From the NCBI GenBank assembly GCA_021810505.1, contig JAJZIR010000001.1, positions 62,001 through 126,000 of the forward strand: a DNA stretch of 64,000 bases. The letters run 5' to 3'. Each line of letters begins with the position of its first letter. Position 1 is the first letter of the stretch. Shown one piece after another: positions 9,411 to 18,415 of the stretch. Both the position numbers and the translations under genes were made by a program. The notes beneath the pieces were generated by a model. It saw nothing but the letters and a program-made list of their open reading frames with translations. It was not told the DNA's origin and did no database searches. The DNA comes from a bacterium. GTDB lineage: Bacteria; Deinococcota; Deinococci; Deinococcales; Deinococcaceae.

Positions 9411-10396
9411 TGCGGCTCCGGGAACAGCAGCATGGCGTCTCCCAGGCTGTAGAAACGGTAGCCCTCGGTGATCGCCGCCTGGTAGGCGGCTTGCATCCGC
9501 TGCTCCCCGCCGAGGGCGCTGACCAGCAAGAGCAGCGTCGACCTGGGCAAGTGGAAGTTGGTGATGAGCCCGTCGATGACCGCGAACCGGTAGGGGGGGC
9601 GGATCATCAGCTCGGTAGAGCCGGCGCCGGGGACAACCTGCTCGCCGTCCCAAGCGCTCTCCAGGGTTCTGACCGTGGTGGTACCGACTGCGATGACGCG
9701 CCGGCCCTCCCTGCGCGCCGCACCGATCGCTTCGGCCGCTGCCTCCGGTACCTCGTAGGCTTCGCGGTGCATGCGGTGTTGGTTGGGGTCCCCCTTGATG
9801 GGGGCGAAGGTCCCGGGGCCGACATGCAGGCAGATCTTAGCTAGCTCGATTCCTCTGACCTGAAGGCGCTCCAGGAGGGCCTCGGTGAAGTGTAGCCCGG
9901 CTGTGGGCGCCGCCACACTGCCGGGGACTTTGGCGTACACCGTCTGATAGCGCTCTCCCGAGACCCCTCCTTCCTGGATGTACGGCGGGAATGGGATCTC
10001 GCCCAGCTCACCGAGCAGGGGTTTGGGGTCGCGATTGAAGCGCAGGATCCGGGTCCCGTCGGCCTCGCTGCCCTCTACCCAGATCTCCAGGGGGCCTAGC
10101 TCCAGCTTCGGTCCGGCCCGCTTGGCTGGCCGCAGCCAAGCGCTCCACAGCCCAGGCGCTCGCTCCGCGATCAGCAGCACCTCGACTTGCCCTCCGCTGG
10201 ACTTATGCGCCCTCAGCCTGGCCGGGATCACCTTGGACTCGTTGAGGACCAGGAGGTCGCCGGGCCTGAGCAGTTCGGGCAGGTCGCGGACGTGGCGGTG
10301 CAGCAGCTGCTCTCCGACCACCATCAGCCTAGCCGCGTCCCTGGGTTCGCAGCCCTCCTGGGCGATGCGCTCCGGCGGCAGCGCGAACTCCCACAT
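9407..10396 (-). CDS. queA: S-adenosylmethionine:tRNA ribosyltransferase-isomerase QueA
   Basis: QueA transfers and rearranges the ribosyl group of S-adenosylmethionine onto preQ1 in tRNA, giving epoxyqueuosine. The 329-residue protein has the usual length and signatures: LPPERIAQ at the start, LVLNESKVIPARL, PGSVAAPTAGLHFT, HVGPGTFAPIKGD, AVGTTTVRTLES, and the C-terminal TNFHLPRSTLLLLVSALGG. The ATG at 10396 overlaps the stop of the NYN-domain gene (TGATG); a TTG one codon earlier is possible. No other queuosine genes are present in the window. Confidence 0.97.
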   Translation of the reverse strand: MWEFALPPERIAQEGCEPRDAARLMVVGEQLLHRHVRDLPELLRPGDLLVLNESKVIPARLRAHKSSGGQVEVLLIAERAPGLWSAWLRPAKRAGPKLELGPLEIWVEGSEADGTRILRFNRDPKPLLGELGEIPFPPYIQEGGVSGERYQTVYAKVPGSVAAPTAGLHFTEALLERLQVRGIELAKICLHVGPGTFAPIKGDPNQHRMHREAYEVPEAAAEAIGAARREGRRVIAVGTTTVRTLESAWDGEQVVPGAGSTELMIRPPYRFAVIDGLITNFHLPRSTLLLLVSALGGEQRMQAAYQAAITEGYRFYSLGDAMLLFPEPQ

Positions 10397-10935
10397 CAAA
10401 CTTTGGCCCTCTTATCGCTGACCGGCATCAGCGCATCTTCGATGTCGGTCAGGTGGGTGAAGCGGTCGCAGACGTCGACGAGGCGCTGCGCGGTGGTTTC
10501 CCGGAAGGCGATCACCTCGACGCGCTTCCCCTGCTCCTGGAACACCTCCAGCATGTCGACGAAGTCTCCGTCGCCGCTCCCCAGCACGATGATGTCTAGG
10601 TGTTCGGCGACCCTGGTCATATCGGCCACGATGCCCATATCCCAATTGCCTTCCCAGATCGGCTTTCCCTGGTCGTTGACGTGGTGCAGGTGCAAGGTCA
10701 TGCGCCGGACCCGGTAGCCTAAAGTGGATAGCTTGTAGATGAAGGGCCAGGCGCTGTTATCGCCATCGCGCTCCACCACGTAGGCGGTGGCGTGGACGAG
10801 GTAGCGGTCTTTGGTAGCGTAACGCAGCAGGCTCTCGAAGTTGACGGTGCGTTCGTGGAGATCGCGAGCCGAGTGGTAGAGGTTCTGGGTGTCGATGAAG
10901 ACGCCGACGCGTGGGCTGTGAGTCATACTCTGCAT
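10396..10935 (-). CDS. NYN/LabA-like PIN-fold domain protein (DUF88)
   Basis: The 179-residue protein fits the NYN domain, a PIN-like nuclease fold: VGVFIDTQNLYHSAR at the N-terminus and the acidic LGSGDGDFVDMLEVFQEQGKRVEVIAF segment near the middle. The Asp residues of FID and GSGDGDF are where metal-binding acids of this fold are expected. Members are proposed ribonucleases, but the target here is unknown. It lies between rlmB and queA, both of which modify RNA, which fits an RNA-linked job. ATG at 10935 is used; an internal ATG three codons later is equally possible. Confidence 0.85.
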   Translation of the reverse strand: MQSMTHSPRVGVFIDTQNLYHSARDLHERTVNFESLLRYATKDRYLVHATAYVVERDGDNSAWPFIYKLSTLGYRVRRMTLHLHHVNDQGKPIWEGNWDMGIVADMTRVAEHLDIIVLGSGDGDFVDMLEVFQEQGKRVEVIAFRETTAQRLVDVCDRFTHLTDIEDALMPVSDKRAKV

Positions 10936-10966
10936 AGTTTGCGGACTCCATTGTAGGGGGTGGCGC

Positions 10967-11677
10967 TCACTGTGACCTCCGCTGCTCTTGGCAGCTGTAC
11001 ACCATCAAGGCTGCCGCGACGCTGGCGTTGAGGCTGCGGACTTGGCCCCTGAGCGGGATGGCGGCCAGGGCGTCGCAGCGCTCCCGCACCAGCCTGCGCA
11101 GCCCCTGCCCCTCGGAGCCGATGGCGATGGCGACCGGTCGGCAGAAATCGAGCTGCGAGACGGGTAGATCGGCCTCTCCGGCTGCCCCGTACACCCAGAC
11201 ACCCTGCTGCTGCAGGGTGCGGATGTAGCTGGGAAGATTTTTGACCCGGAGCAAGGATAGGTGGGCGGTGGCGCCTGCGGCGGCCTTGACGGCGGCGGGG
11301 CTCAGCGGGGCGCTGCGGTGCTCCTCGGTGATCACCCCGTGGGCCCCCAAAGCTTCGGCGGAGCGCAGGATCGCTCCCAAGTTGTGGGGGTCGGTGATCC
11401 CGTCCAGCAGCAGCAACAGGGGCCATTCACCGGCGGCGGCGGCCCGCTCGAGCGGCGAGGCGGTAGGGGGCCTTTCGGTGACCTCGGCCAGGACACCCTG
11501 ATGCTTGGTGGTCCCGAACAAAGTGTCTAGCTCGATGCGGCTGACCCAACGGATAGGGACCCCGGAGCTCGCCACCTCGCGGTACAGGCCGCCTTGTACC
11601 CCCCGGGCCAACCAGATCTCGGAAACCGTGCCAGCTTGCAGCGCCTCGAGGACTGGCCTGCGCCCGTAAATCCTCAT
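10967..11677 (-). CDS. rlmB: 23S rRNA/tRNA 2'-O-methyltransferase, RlmB/TrmH family
   Basis: The 236-residue protein is a SPOUT-class RNA ribose methyltransferase. An N-terminal substrate-binding domain begins IYGRRPVLEAL, and the C-terminal knotted domain shows LLLDGITDPHNLGAILRSAEALG, IAIGSEGQGLRRLV and IPLRGQVRSLNASVAAALMVY, the three motifs of the family; the Asn, Arg and Glu in these blocks are the expected catalytic and SAM-binding residues. RlmB methylates G2251 of E. coli 23S rRNA; the exact target here is not proven. A TACAGT hexamer 7 nt before the ATG suggests a leaderless start. Confidence 0.94.
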   Translation of the reverse strand: MRIYGRRPVLEALQAGTVSEIWLARGVQGGLYREVASSGVPIRWVSRIELDTLFGTTKHQGVLAEVTERPPTASPLERAAAAGEWPLLLLLDGITDPHNLGAILRSAEALGAHGVITEEHRSAPLSPAAVKAAAGATAHLSLLRVKNLPSYIRTLQQQGVWVYGAAGEADLPVSQLDFCRPVAIAIGSEGQGLRRLVRERCDALAAIPLRGQVRSLNASVAAALMVYSCQEQRRSQ

Positions 11678-11684
11678 GACGGCG

Positions 11685-11690
11685 ACTGTA
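11685..11690 (-). promoter_or_regulatory. Leaderless -10 element for rlmB
   Basis: On the minus strand TACAGT lies 7 nt before the rlmB ATG (11677), in the 26-nt gap after ilvD. It would give the rlmB run its own promoter in addition to read-through from the ilv operon. Confidence 0.45.
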
Positions 11691-11703
11691 GCACGCCGGT
11701 AGC

Positions 11704-13383
11704 TCAGCCGGTCACTGCCCCGCCCGCGGCGCTCCCCACCAACTTGGCGTACTTGGCCAGCACGCCGCTCCGGTAGCGCGGCGCCGGCGGGGTCCAGGCG
11801 CTCCGGCGCCTGGCTAACTCCGCCTCGCTGACGTTGAGCTGCAGCAACCGCCGGTCGGCGTCCAGGGTGACGCTGTCTCCCTCCTCGACCAAGGCCAACG
11901 TCCCCCCCACGGCCGCTTCGGGGGCGATGTGCCCCACCACCAGCCCGTGGGTCCCCCCCGAGAAGCGGCCGTCGGTGATCAGGCAGACCTGGTCCCCCAA
12001 CCCCTTGCCGATGATGGCGCTGGTGGGGGAGAGCATCTCGCGCATCCCCGGTCCGCCTACCGGGCCCTCGTAGCGGATCACGATCACGTCTCCGGGCTGG
12101 ATCCGGTCACCCAAGATGGCCTCCATGCAGGCTTCCTCGGAGTCGAAAACTCGCGCTGGCCCGGTCATCTGCAGGATCTTCAGGCCGCTGATCTTGGCTA
12201 CCGCCCCCTCGCTGGCCAGGTTGCCCCGCAAGATGGCCAGGTGCCCGTCTGGATGAAACGGGTGGCTTACCGGGCGGATGACCTCCTGGCCCGGGCTGGG
12301 CTGGCTGGGGGCCTCGGCCAGATTTTCCCGCACCGTCTTGCCGGTGACGGTCAGGCAGTCCCCCTCTAGGAGGCCGGCGTCTAGCAGCAACCGCATGATC
12401 AGGGGAATCCCGCCAGCCCTATGCAGGTCGGTGGCCACGTAGCGCCCTGACGGCTTGAGGTCGGCCAGCAGCGGGGTGGTCTCGCGGATCCTTTCGAAGT
12501 CGTCCAGGCTGAGGTCGACTTGGGCGGCGTGGGCGATGGCCATCAGATGAAGCACCGCGTTGGTGGACCCCCCGACTGCCATCACCACGCGGATGGCGTT
12601 TTCGAAGGCGGCCTTGGTCAGGATCTGCCGGGGCGTCAGGTTGCGCTCGATCAGAGCGACCAGGGCTTGGCCGCTAGCTCGGGTGCTGAGCGCCTTTTCC
12701 GGATCCTCGGCGGCCATGGTCGAAGAGTAGGGCAGGCTCATCCCCATGGCTTCGAAGGTGCTGGACATGGTGTTGGCCGTGTACATCCCTCCGCAGGCCC
12801 CTTTGCCCGGGCAGGCGAACCTCTCCACGTCCTCGAACTCGGCCCGGCTGATCCGGCCGGCGCTGAACTCACCCACCGCCTCGAAGGTGCTCACGATGGT
12901 CAGGTCCCGGCCGCGCAGGTGGCCCGGCTTGATGGTCCCGCCGTAGACGAAGATGGCCGGGATGTCCAGGCGAGCCATGGCGATCATGGCCCCGGGCATG
13001 TTCTTGTCGCAGCCACCGACCACGATCAGTCCGTCCATGGACTGTCCCCGGCAGACCGTCTCGATGCTGTCGGCGATCACTTCTCGGCTGACCAGGCTGT
13101 ACTTCATCCCCTCGGTTCCCATGGAGATGCCGTCGGAGACGGTGATCGTTCCGAAGATCTGGGGCATCGCCCCAGCTTCACGGATAGCTGCCTCTGCCTC
13201 CGCGGCCAAGTCTCCCAAGCCGGCGTTGCAGGGGGTGATGGTGCTGTGGGCGTGGGCGACCCCTACGATCGGCTTACCGAAATCCTGATCCCCGAAGCCG
13301 ACGGCCCGTAGCATGGCCCGGTTGGGGGCCCGTTGGTCGCCCTGGGTGATGATGTGGGAGTGGCGGTTGGGCAGCTCGGGCAT
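11704..13383 (-). CDS. ilvD: Dihydroxy-acid dehydratase
   Basis: IlvD dehydrates dihydroxy acids to the keto acids that precede valine and isoleucine. The 559-residue protein carries the iron-sulfur cysteines in [11 protein letters not shown] and [16 protein letters not shown], plus the C-terminal [10 protein letters not shown] signature. The ATG has AGGAG five bases upstream. It is the last gene of the ilvB-ilvN-ilvC-leuA-ilvD run; the ordering puts the entire shared branched-chain pathway, with the first leucine step, under one promoter and attenuator upstream of ilvB. Confidence 0.97.
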   Translation of the reverse strand: MPELPNRHSHIITQGDQRAPNRAMLRAVGFGDQDFGKPIVGVAHAHSTITPCNAGLGDLAAEAEAAIREAGAMPQIFGTITVSDGISMGTEGMKYSLVSREVIADSIETVCRGQSMDGLIVVGGCDKNMPGAMIAMARLDIPAIFVYGGTIKPGHLRGRDLTIVSTFEAVGEFSAGRISRAEFEDVERFACPGKGACGGMYTANTMSSTFEAMGMSLPYSSTMAAEDPEKALSTRASGQALVALIERNLTPRQILTKAAFENAIRVVMAVGGSTNAVLHLMAIAHAAQVDLSLDDFERIRETTPLLADLKPSGRYVATDLHRAGGIPLIMRLLLDAGLLEGDCLTVTGKTVRENLAEAPSQPSPGQEVIRPVSHPFHPDGHLAILRGNLASEGAVAKISGLKILQMTGPARVFDSEEACMEAILGDRIQPGDVIVIRYEGPVGGPGMREMLSPTSAIIGKGLGDQVCLITDGRFSGGTHGLVVGHIAPEAAVGGTLALVEEGDSVTLDADRRLLQLNVSEAELARRRSAWTPPAPRYRSGVLAKYAKLVGSAAGGAVTG

Positions 13384-13417
13384 GTTTTCTCCTATCCTGT
13401 GCGCGGTCGGTCGGGTT

Positions 13418-14941
13418 TCAGGGGGTCGGTTCGGCCGGTCGCAGCGAGCGAGACCCGCCGACCACCTGGTTGAGGGCTTGGATCCAGGCCCTGGCGCTGG
13501 CTTCGACTACGTCGGTAGCCAGCCCGATCCCGGAGACCAGAGCTCCGCGGTGGCGGGCAGTGACGCTGACCTCGCCTAGGGCGTCCCCACCCCGGGTCAC
13601 CGACTGGATCCGGTAGGCTTCCAGCTCCAACTCCAGCTCGCTGAGCTGGCTGATCGCCAGGAAGGTGGCTTCCACTGGGCCATCTCCGGTGGCGGCGGCC
13701 TGGCGGATCCCTTGGGGGGTGCGCAGCCGCACCGTGGCCATGGGGGTGACGTGCGTTCCGGACAGCACCTGGAGAGACTCCAAGACGAAATGCTGCGGCA
13801 CCTCGCTCTCGGCGTCGATCAGCGCCCGGAGATCCTCGCTGTGGATCTGCCCCTTGCGGTCGGCCAAGTCCTTGAAGCGCCCGAACAGCTCGGCGATCCG
13901 CTCCTCGCTGAGGTTGTAGCCGAGCTCGACGACAGCTTTGCGGAAGGCGGCGCGCCCGGAGTGCTTGCCGAGGACCAGGACAGCTGCCTCTCGGCCGACC
14001 AGATCGGCGTTCATGATCTCGTAGGTCTCTCTGGCCTTGATCACGCCGTCTTGGTGGATCCCTGACTCGTGGGCGAAGGCGTTGTCGCCGACGACGGCTT
14101 TGTTGGGCTGCACCAGCATTCCGGTCAGCCGGGAGACCAGCCGGGAACTGCGGTAGAGCTCTCGGGTGTTCACCCCCGTCTCCATGGGGTAGCTATCCCG
14201 CCGGGTGTGCAGCGCCATCACGATCTCCTCGAGGCTGGCGTTGCCGGCCCGCTCGCCGATCCCGTTGACGGTGCACTCCAGCTGCCCCGCCCCGGCCTCT
14301 ATGGCCGCGAGGCTGTTGGCGACCGCCAGGCCCAAGTCGTCGTGGCAGTGTGCGCTGAGGGTGCTCTCCGGGAGGGCGGCGCAGAGTCGGCCGATCAGCT
14401 CCCCGTACTCCCTGGGGGTGGCGTAACCGACCGTGTCGGGGGCGTTCAAGACGCTAGCTCCGGCCTGGGCGGCGGCTCGGAAGATCTGGATCAAGAAATC
14501 CAGTTCGGAGCGGCTGGCGTCCTCGGCGGAGAACTCGACCTCGGCGGCGAGCTGCTTGGCCAGGGTCACCGCTTGGACGGCCCGGTCGATCACCGCCTCG
14601 GGCGAGAGCTGCAGCTTCTTGGCCATGTGGATGGGACTGGTGGCGATGAAGACATGAATCCGCCCGTGCTCGGCAGCTTCCAGCGCGCGAGCCGCCACTT
14701 CGATATCGGTCTTGGCCGCCCTGGCCAGGGCGGCTATGGTCACCCCGCGGACCTCGCGCGCGATCCGCGCTACCCCCTCCGCGTCCCCGGGCGAGGAGAT
14801 GGGGAAACCCGCCTCGATCACGTCCACGCCGAGGTGAGCCAGCTGGTGGGCGATTTCCAGCTTCTGCCCGTGATGGAGGGCTACCCCTGGGGATTGCTCG
14901 CCGTCGCGCAGCGTGGTGTCAAAAATCTGGATCCTTCGCAT
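13418..14941 (-). CDS. leuA: 2-isopropylmalate synthase
   Basis: LeuA condenses acetyl-CoA with 2-oxoisovalerate, the first committed step of leucine synthesis. The 507-residue product has the catalytic TIM barrel starting [15 protein letters not shown], the metal-binding [15 protein letters not shown] and [14 protein letters not shown] motifs, and a C-terminal regulatory domain of about 120 residues that normally binds leucine for feedback inhibition. The ATG at 14941 has GGAGG three bases upstream. It sits 32 nt after ilvC and 34 nt before ilvD. Confidence 0.96.
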   Translation of the reverse strand: MRRIQIFDTTLRDGEQSPGVALHHGQKLEIAHQLAHLGVDVIEAGFPISSPGDAEGVARIAREVRGVTIAALARAAKTDIEVAARALEAAEHGRIHVFIATSPIHMAKKLQLSPEAVIDRAVQAVTLAKQLAAEVEFSAEDASRSELDFLIQIFRAAAQAGASVLNAPDTVGYATPREYGELIGRLCAALPESTLSAHCHDDLGLAVANSLAAIEAGAGQLECTVNGIGERAGNASLEEIVMALHTRRDSYPMETGVNTRELYRSSRLVSRLTGMLVQPNKAVVGDNAFAHESGIHQDGVIKARETYEIMNADLVGREAAVLVLGKHSGRAAFRKAVVELGYNLSEERIAELFGRFKDLADRKGQIHSEDLRALIDAESEVPQHFVLESLQVLSGTHVTPMATVRLRTPQGIRQAAATGDGPVEATFLAISQLSELELELEAYRIQSVTRGGDALGEVSVTARHRGALVSGIGLATDVVEASARAWIQALNQVVGGSRSLRPAEPTP

Positions 14942-14973
14942 GGTCCTCCCGCCGGTCTCGGCGCCTGTGCGCC

Positions 14974-15978
14974 TCAGACCTCCAGCTCCTGTTTGCGGAT
15001 GAACGGCATCATGGCCCGCAGCCGCTCCCCCACCTGCTCCAGGGGGTGTTGGGCGGCCTGGTCGCGCATCCGCTGGAAATTGGGCCTTCCAGCCTTGGAC
15101 TCGGCCACGAACTCTCTGGCGAACTCGCCGCTCTGAATGCGCCCTAGGACCTCCTCCATGGCTTGACGGCTGGCCGCTCCCACCACCTTGGGTCCGCTGA
15201 CGAAGTCGCCGTACTCGGCGGTGTTGGAGATGCTGTGGCGCATGCCCTTAAAGCCCTTCTCGTAGACCAGATCGACGATCAACTTCATCTCGTGGAGGAC
15301 TTCGAAGTAGGCGATCTCGGGCTGATACCCCGCCGCGGTGAGCACTTCGAAGCCGTTGCGGATCAGGCTGGTCAGGCCACCGCAGAGCACCGCCTGCTCG
15401 CCGAATAGGTCGGTCTCGGTCTCCTCCTTGAAGGTGGTCTCCAGGACACCGGCCCGGGTGCTGCCGATCCCCCGCGCGTAGGCCAGGGTCAGCTCCCGGG
15501 CCCGGCCGCTGGCATCTTGGTGGACCGCGAAGATCGACGGGATTCCAGCTCCCTCCAGGTACATCCGCCTGAGCATGTGGCCGGGACCCTTGGGAGCCAC
15601 CATAAACACGTCGAGGTTTCGGCTCGGGGTGATCTGGCCGAAGTGGATGTTGAAGCCGTGGGCGAAGGCCAGCGCTGTTCCCGGCCTTTGGTGGGGTGCG
15701 ACCTGATTTTGATAGACCTCGGGCATGATCTCGTCGGGGATGAGCAGCATCACCAGGTCCGCCCCGGCTGCTTCCTCGATGTCGGCCACCCTGAGACCGG
15801 CCTGCGACGCCTTGGTCCGGCTCGGCGATCCGGACCGGAGGCCGACCACCACTTCGACCCCGCTATCTTGAAGGTTTTGGGCGTGGGCGTGGGCCTGGCT
15901 GCCGTAGCCGATGATCGCCACCGTCTTCCCGGCTAGGGGGGTTAAGCTCACATCTGCGTCGTAGTACACCTTGGTCAT
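14974..15978 (-). CDS. ilvC: Ketol-acid reductoisomerase
   Basis: IlvC isomerises and reduces acetolactate and acetohydroxybutyrate in valine and isoleucine synthesis. The 334-residue length marks the short class I form. Visible are VYYDADVSL, the dinucleotide loop [24 protein letters not shown] (the loop that selects NADPH), [12 protein letters not shown], and the C-terminal [12 protein letters not shown] metal-binding helix. The start codon overlaps the ilvN stop (ATGA), and an AAGGAG lies inside the end of ilvN. Confidence 0.97.
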   Translation of the reverse strand: MTKVYYDADVSLTPLAGKTVAIIGYGSQAHAHAQNLQDSGVEVVVGLRSGSPSRTKASQAGLRVADIEEAAGADLVMLLIPDEIMPEVYQNQVAPHQRPGTALAFAHGFNIHFGQITPSRNLDVFMVAPKGPGHMLRRMYLEGAGIPSIFAVHQDASGRARELTLAYARGIGSTRAGVLETTFKEETETDLFGEQAVLCGGLTSLIRNGFEVLTAAGYQPEIAYFEVLHEMKLIVDLVYEKGFKGMRHSISNTAEYGDFVSGPKVVGAASRQAMEEVLGRIQSGEFAREFVAESKAGRPNFQRMRDQAAQHPLEQVGERLRAMMPFIRKQELEV

Positions 15979-16550
15979 ACCGACTCCTTAGAAGAGGGGG
16001 ATGGGGGGAGGATGGGCTCCAGCGTCTGGCTCGGGCCCGGTGCGTAGCGCTGGCTTTGGATCTCCGCGTTGCTCCCGCGAGTCAGGGCGATCCGGCCGGT
16101 GCGCATGGTTTCCAGGATACCGAAGGGGCGCATCTGTTCGATGAAGGCGGTGATCTTCCCTTCGTCTCCAGTGACTTCGAAGACCAGGGCCCGGCGGCCT
16201 ACGTCGACGATGCGGGCGCGAAAATCCTCGGCGATGTGGCGGATTTCGACCCGTTGGTCGGGGCCCTCTATGCGCACCTTGACCAAGACCAATTCGCGGT
16301 CGACGTACTTCTCCTCGCGGTGATCGATGACCCGGATCACGTCGACCAGCTTCTCCAGCTGCTGCCTGGCTTGATCGACCACCCGGTCGTCCCCCTCCAC
16401 CACGATGGTCATCCTGGATACTCCCCGCTGTTCGGTGCGGCCTACCGAAAGGCTCTTGATATTGAAGTTGCGCCTGGCGAACAGCCCGCTGATCCGGGTC
16501 AAGACCCTCGGCTCGTCCTGGACGATGACGCTGAGCAACCGCTCGCTCAC
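15975..16550 (-). CDS. ilvN: Acetolactate synthase small (regulatory) subunit
   Basis: IlvN binds valine and controls the catalytic subunit IlvB. The product (191 residues) has an ACT domain ([22 protein letters not shown], residues 2-75) and the C-terminal small-subunit domain. I chose the GTG at 16550, which overlaps the ilvB stop as GTGA and fits the family's usual start; a longer frame to 16823 lies wholly inside ilvB. The end overlaps ilvC, so the three genes are translationally linked. The tail (about 25 residues) is Pro/Ser-rich and not part of the domain. Confidence 0.95.
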   Translation of the reverse strand: MSERLLSVIVQDEPRVLTRISGLFARRNFNIKSLSVGRTEQRGVSRMTIVVEGDDRVVDQARQQLEKLVDVIRVIDHREEKYVDRELVLVKVRIEGPDQRVEIRHIAEDFRARIVDVGRRALVFEVTGDEGKITAFIEQMRPFGILETMRTGRIALTRGSNAEIQSQRYAPGPSQTLEPILPPSPSSKESV

Positions 16551-18205
16551 GCTTGGACCGCAGCGGGATCGTCTTCGATCATCTCGGAGAGCGCAGCGCC
16601 CTGCGGGACCATCGGGAACACCGCGTGCTCGTTCGGGACGACCACCTCGAGCAGGGCTGGTCCGGGGCAGCTGAGCCAGCTGGGAACTGTACCCGCCAAC
16701 TCCGAGGCGTCGGTGGCCCTCCAGGACGGAATCCCGTAGGCCTTGGCCAAGATCCCGAAGTCCGGATTGGACTCCCCGATGTAGACTTCGGAATAGCGCC
16801 GGTCGTTGAACATCTCCTGCCACTGCCGGACCATCCCCAGGTAGCTGTTGTTGAGGATCGCGAGCTTAACCGGGATATCGTAGCGCTTGAGAGTGGCCAA
16901 CTCCTGCATGGTCATCTGGAAGCCCCCGTCGCCGACGATCGCGACCGTACGGCAATCCGGCGCAGCCAGAGCGGCCCCCAGCGCCGCTGGGAGGCCGAAT
17001 CCCATGGTCCCGAGTCCGCCGGAGGTCAGCCACCGCCGGGGCCGTTGGAAGCGGGCCAGCTGCGCGGCTAGCATCTGGTGCTGCCCCACATCGGTGGCCA
17101 GGATGTCATTCTCTGCCAGCTGGCCGCACAGAAAGCCGATCGCCTGCCCTGCCCCCCAAGCTGCGTGCGCGACCTGCCTGCCCTTCCACTCCCGGATTTT
17201 CTCCCACCAGGGGTGCAGGTTCTGAGGTTCGGCCCCCTCGGCCAGGCGAGCCGCGACGTCAGAGGCCTCCCCGCGCAGCCCTAGGTGGGTTCGGACCAGC
17301 TTGCCGAGTTCCGAGGCGTCGATATCGACGTGGATGATCTGGGCCTTGGGCGCGAAGCCGGAGATCCTTCCGGTCACCCGGTCGTCGAAGCGCATCCCGA
17401 CACCGATGAGCAGGTCGGACTCGCTGATGCTGCGGTTGGCTGCGACCGAACCGTGCATCCCCGGCATGCCCAGCCAGAGAGGGTCGGCCGCTGGGAAAAT
17501 CCCCAAGCCCATCAGGGTAGTGATGGTCGGAAGGTTCCAGGCCCGGGCTAGGCGGGTGATCTCGAAGCTGGCTTCCTGGGCGCCGCCACCTACCACCAAG
17601 ACCGGCCGCCGCGCCCCTCTCAGCAGGGCCTTGGCCTGCTCGATGTACTCCTCGGAAACGGTGCCCACGGAGGGGCGAGGTCGCGGCGGGCAGAAGCTCC
17701 CGGTGAAGGCTTCCAGCTGGACGTCCTTGGGGATATCGATCAGGACCGGTCCTGGCCGACCGCCCGAAGCCACCGAGACGGCCTCGGCCAGAATCCTCGG
17801 CAGGTCATCGGCTCGCCGGACCAGGTAGTTATGCTTGGTAACGGGTAGGGTGATTCCGGTGATGTCGGCCTCCTGGAATGCGTCCGTTCCCAGCAGGTGA
17901 CGGGCCACGTTCCCGGTGATCGCCAGCAGCGGGACGCTATCCAGCATGGCATCGGCGAGACCGGTGACCAGGTTGGTTGCTCCGGGCCCACTGGTGGCCA
18001 GGCAAACTCCCACCTTGCCGGTGGCCTTGGCCCAGCCCTCGGCGGCGTGGGCAGCTCCCTGTTCGTGGCGGGTCAGGACGTGACGGATCTCTGGGCGGGC
18101 GGTGAGGGCGTCGTAGAGCGGGATCACTGCCCCGCCCGGGTAGCCAAAGATGGTGGTGAGCCCATGGTCGATCAGGCTCTGCAGCAGGGCGTCGGCTCCG
18201 TTCAT
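16547..18205 (-). CDS. ilvB: Acetolactate synthase large (catalytic) subunit
   Basis: IlvB uses thiamine diphosphate and FAD to join pyruvate with pyruvate or 2-oxobutyrate. The 552-residue protein has the thiamine-enzyme layout: FGYPGGAVIPLYDAL and the activating Glu in RHEQGAAHAAEG, a central FAD domain, and the C-terminal GDGGFQMTMQEL...NNSYLGMVRQWQ thiamine motif. ATG at 18205 has GGAGG 9 nt upstream. It is first in its operon, preceded by a leader with a short peptide and a terminator hairpin. Confidence 0.97.
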   Translation of the reverse strand: MNGADALLQSLIDHGLTTIFGYPGGAVIPLYDALTARPEIRHVLTRHEQGAAHAAEGWAKATGKVGVCLATSGPGATNLVTGLADAMLDSVPLLAITGNVARHLLGTDAFQEADITGITLPVTKHNYLVRRADDLPRILAEAVSVASGGRPGPVLIDIPKDVQLEAFTGSFCPPRPRPSVGTVSEEYIEQAKALLRGARRPVLVVGGGAQEASFEITRLARAWNLPTITTLMGLGIFPAADPLWLGMPGMHGSVAANRSISESDLLIGVGMRFDDRVTGRISGFAPKAQIIHVDIDASELGKLVRTHLGLRGEASDVAARLAEGAEPQNLHPWWEKIREWKGRQVAHAAWGAGQAIGFLCGQLAENDILATDVGQHQMLAAQLARFQRPRRWLTSGGLGTMGFGLPAALGAALAAPDCRTVAIVGDGGFQMTMQELATLKRYDIPVKLAILNNSYLGMVRQWQEMFNDRRYSEVYIGESNPDFGILAKAYGIPSWRATDASELAGTVPSWLSCPGPALLEVVVPNEHAVFPMVPQGAALSEMIEDDPAAVQA

Positions 18206-18257
18206 GCGATCTTGCCTCCGTGTCGGACGCTTGGGGGTCTGAGTTCCCGGTGTGATG

Positions 18258-18285
18258 AAAAATCCCCGGCTGAGGCCGGGGATTT
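18258..18285 (-). terminator. ilv attenuator (intrinsic terminator in the ilvB leader)
   Basis: On the minus strand AAATCCCCGGC (18285-18275) pairs over 11 bp with GCCGGGGATTT (18270-18260) across a 4-nt loop, and is followed by a run of five T. It stands between the leader peptide and ilvB. An alternative pairing is visible: CGGGGAATCC in the leader-peptide region (18314-18323) with GGAAATCCCCG (18277-18287), which would use up the left terminator arm. This is the layout of amino-acid attenuation. Confidence 0.85.
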
Positions 18286-18305
18286 CCTTAGAAGGCGTGG
18301 TCTGG

Positions 18306-18356
18306 CTACCTTCGGATTCCCCGAAGGCTTCCTAGCAGACCCACCGTCCACCACAT
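18306..18356 (-). CDS. ilv operon leader peptide, 16 residues
   Basis: The frame reads MWWTVGLLGSLRGIRR and stops with TAG. Five of 16 codons are branched-chain ones (Leu x3 as CTG, CTA, CTT; Val; Ile), as expected for a peptide whose translation senses leucine, valine and isoleucine supply. Its ATG lies 7 nt after the -10 hexamer and has no good Shine-Dalgarno, so it would be read from a leaderless transcript. The downstream half of the frame forms one arm of an internal hairpin (CCTTCGG/CCGAAGG) and part of the proposed antiterminator. Confidence 0.75.
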   Translation of the reverse strand: MWWTVGLLGSLRGIRR

Positions 18357-18363
18357 GCCCTAG

Positions 18364-18392
18364 AGACTAGCAAGCCGCGCCGCCCTTGTCAA
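18364..18392 (-). promoter_or_regulatory. Promoter of the ilvB-ilvN-ilvC-leuA-ilvD operon
   Basis: TTGACA (18392-18387) and TAGTCT (18369-18364) are separated by 17 nt on the minus strand, a near-consensus sigma-70 promoter. The ATG of the leader peptide follows 7 nt later, so the transcript probably begins at or next to that codon. Confidence 0.8.
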
Positions 18393-18393
18393 C

Positions 18394-18415
18394 CTGTGCC
18401 CGGCGCCGGGCACAG
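18394..18415. repeat. 22-bp perfect palindrome between the PEGA gene and the ilv promoter
   Basis: CTGTGCCCGGC and its exact reverse complement abut without a spacer. The palindrome starts directly after the stop codon of the PEGA-domain gene and ends 1 bp before the ilv -35 box. It can serve as a terminator (although no T-run follows) or as an operator for the ilv promoter; the sequence does not decide. Confidence 0.7.
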
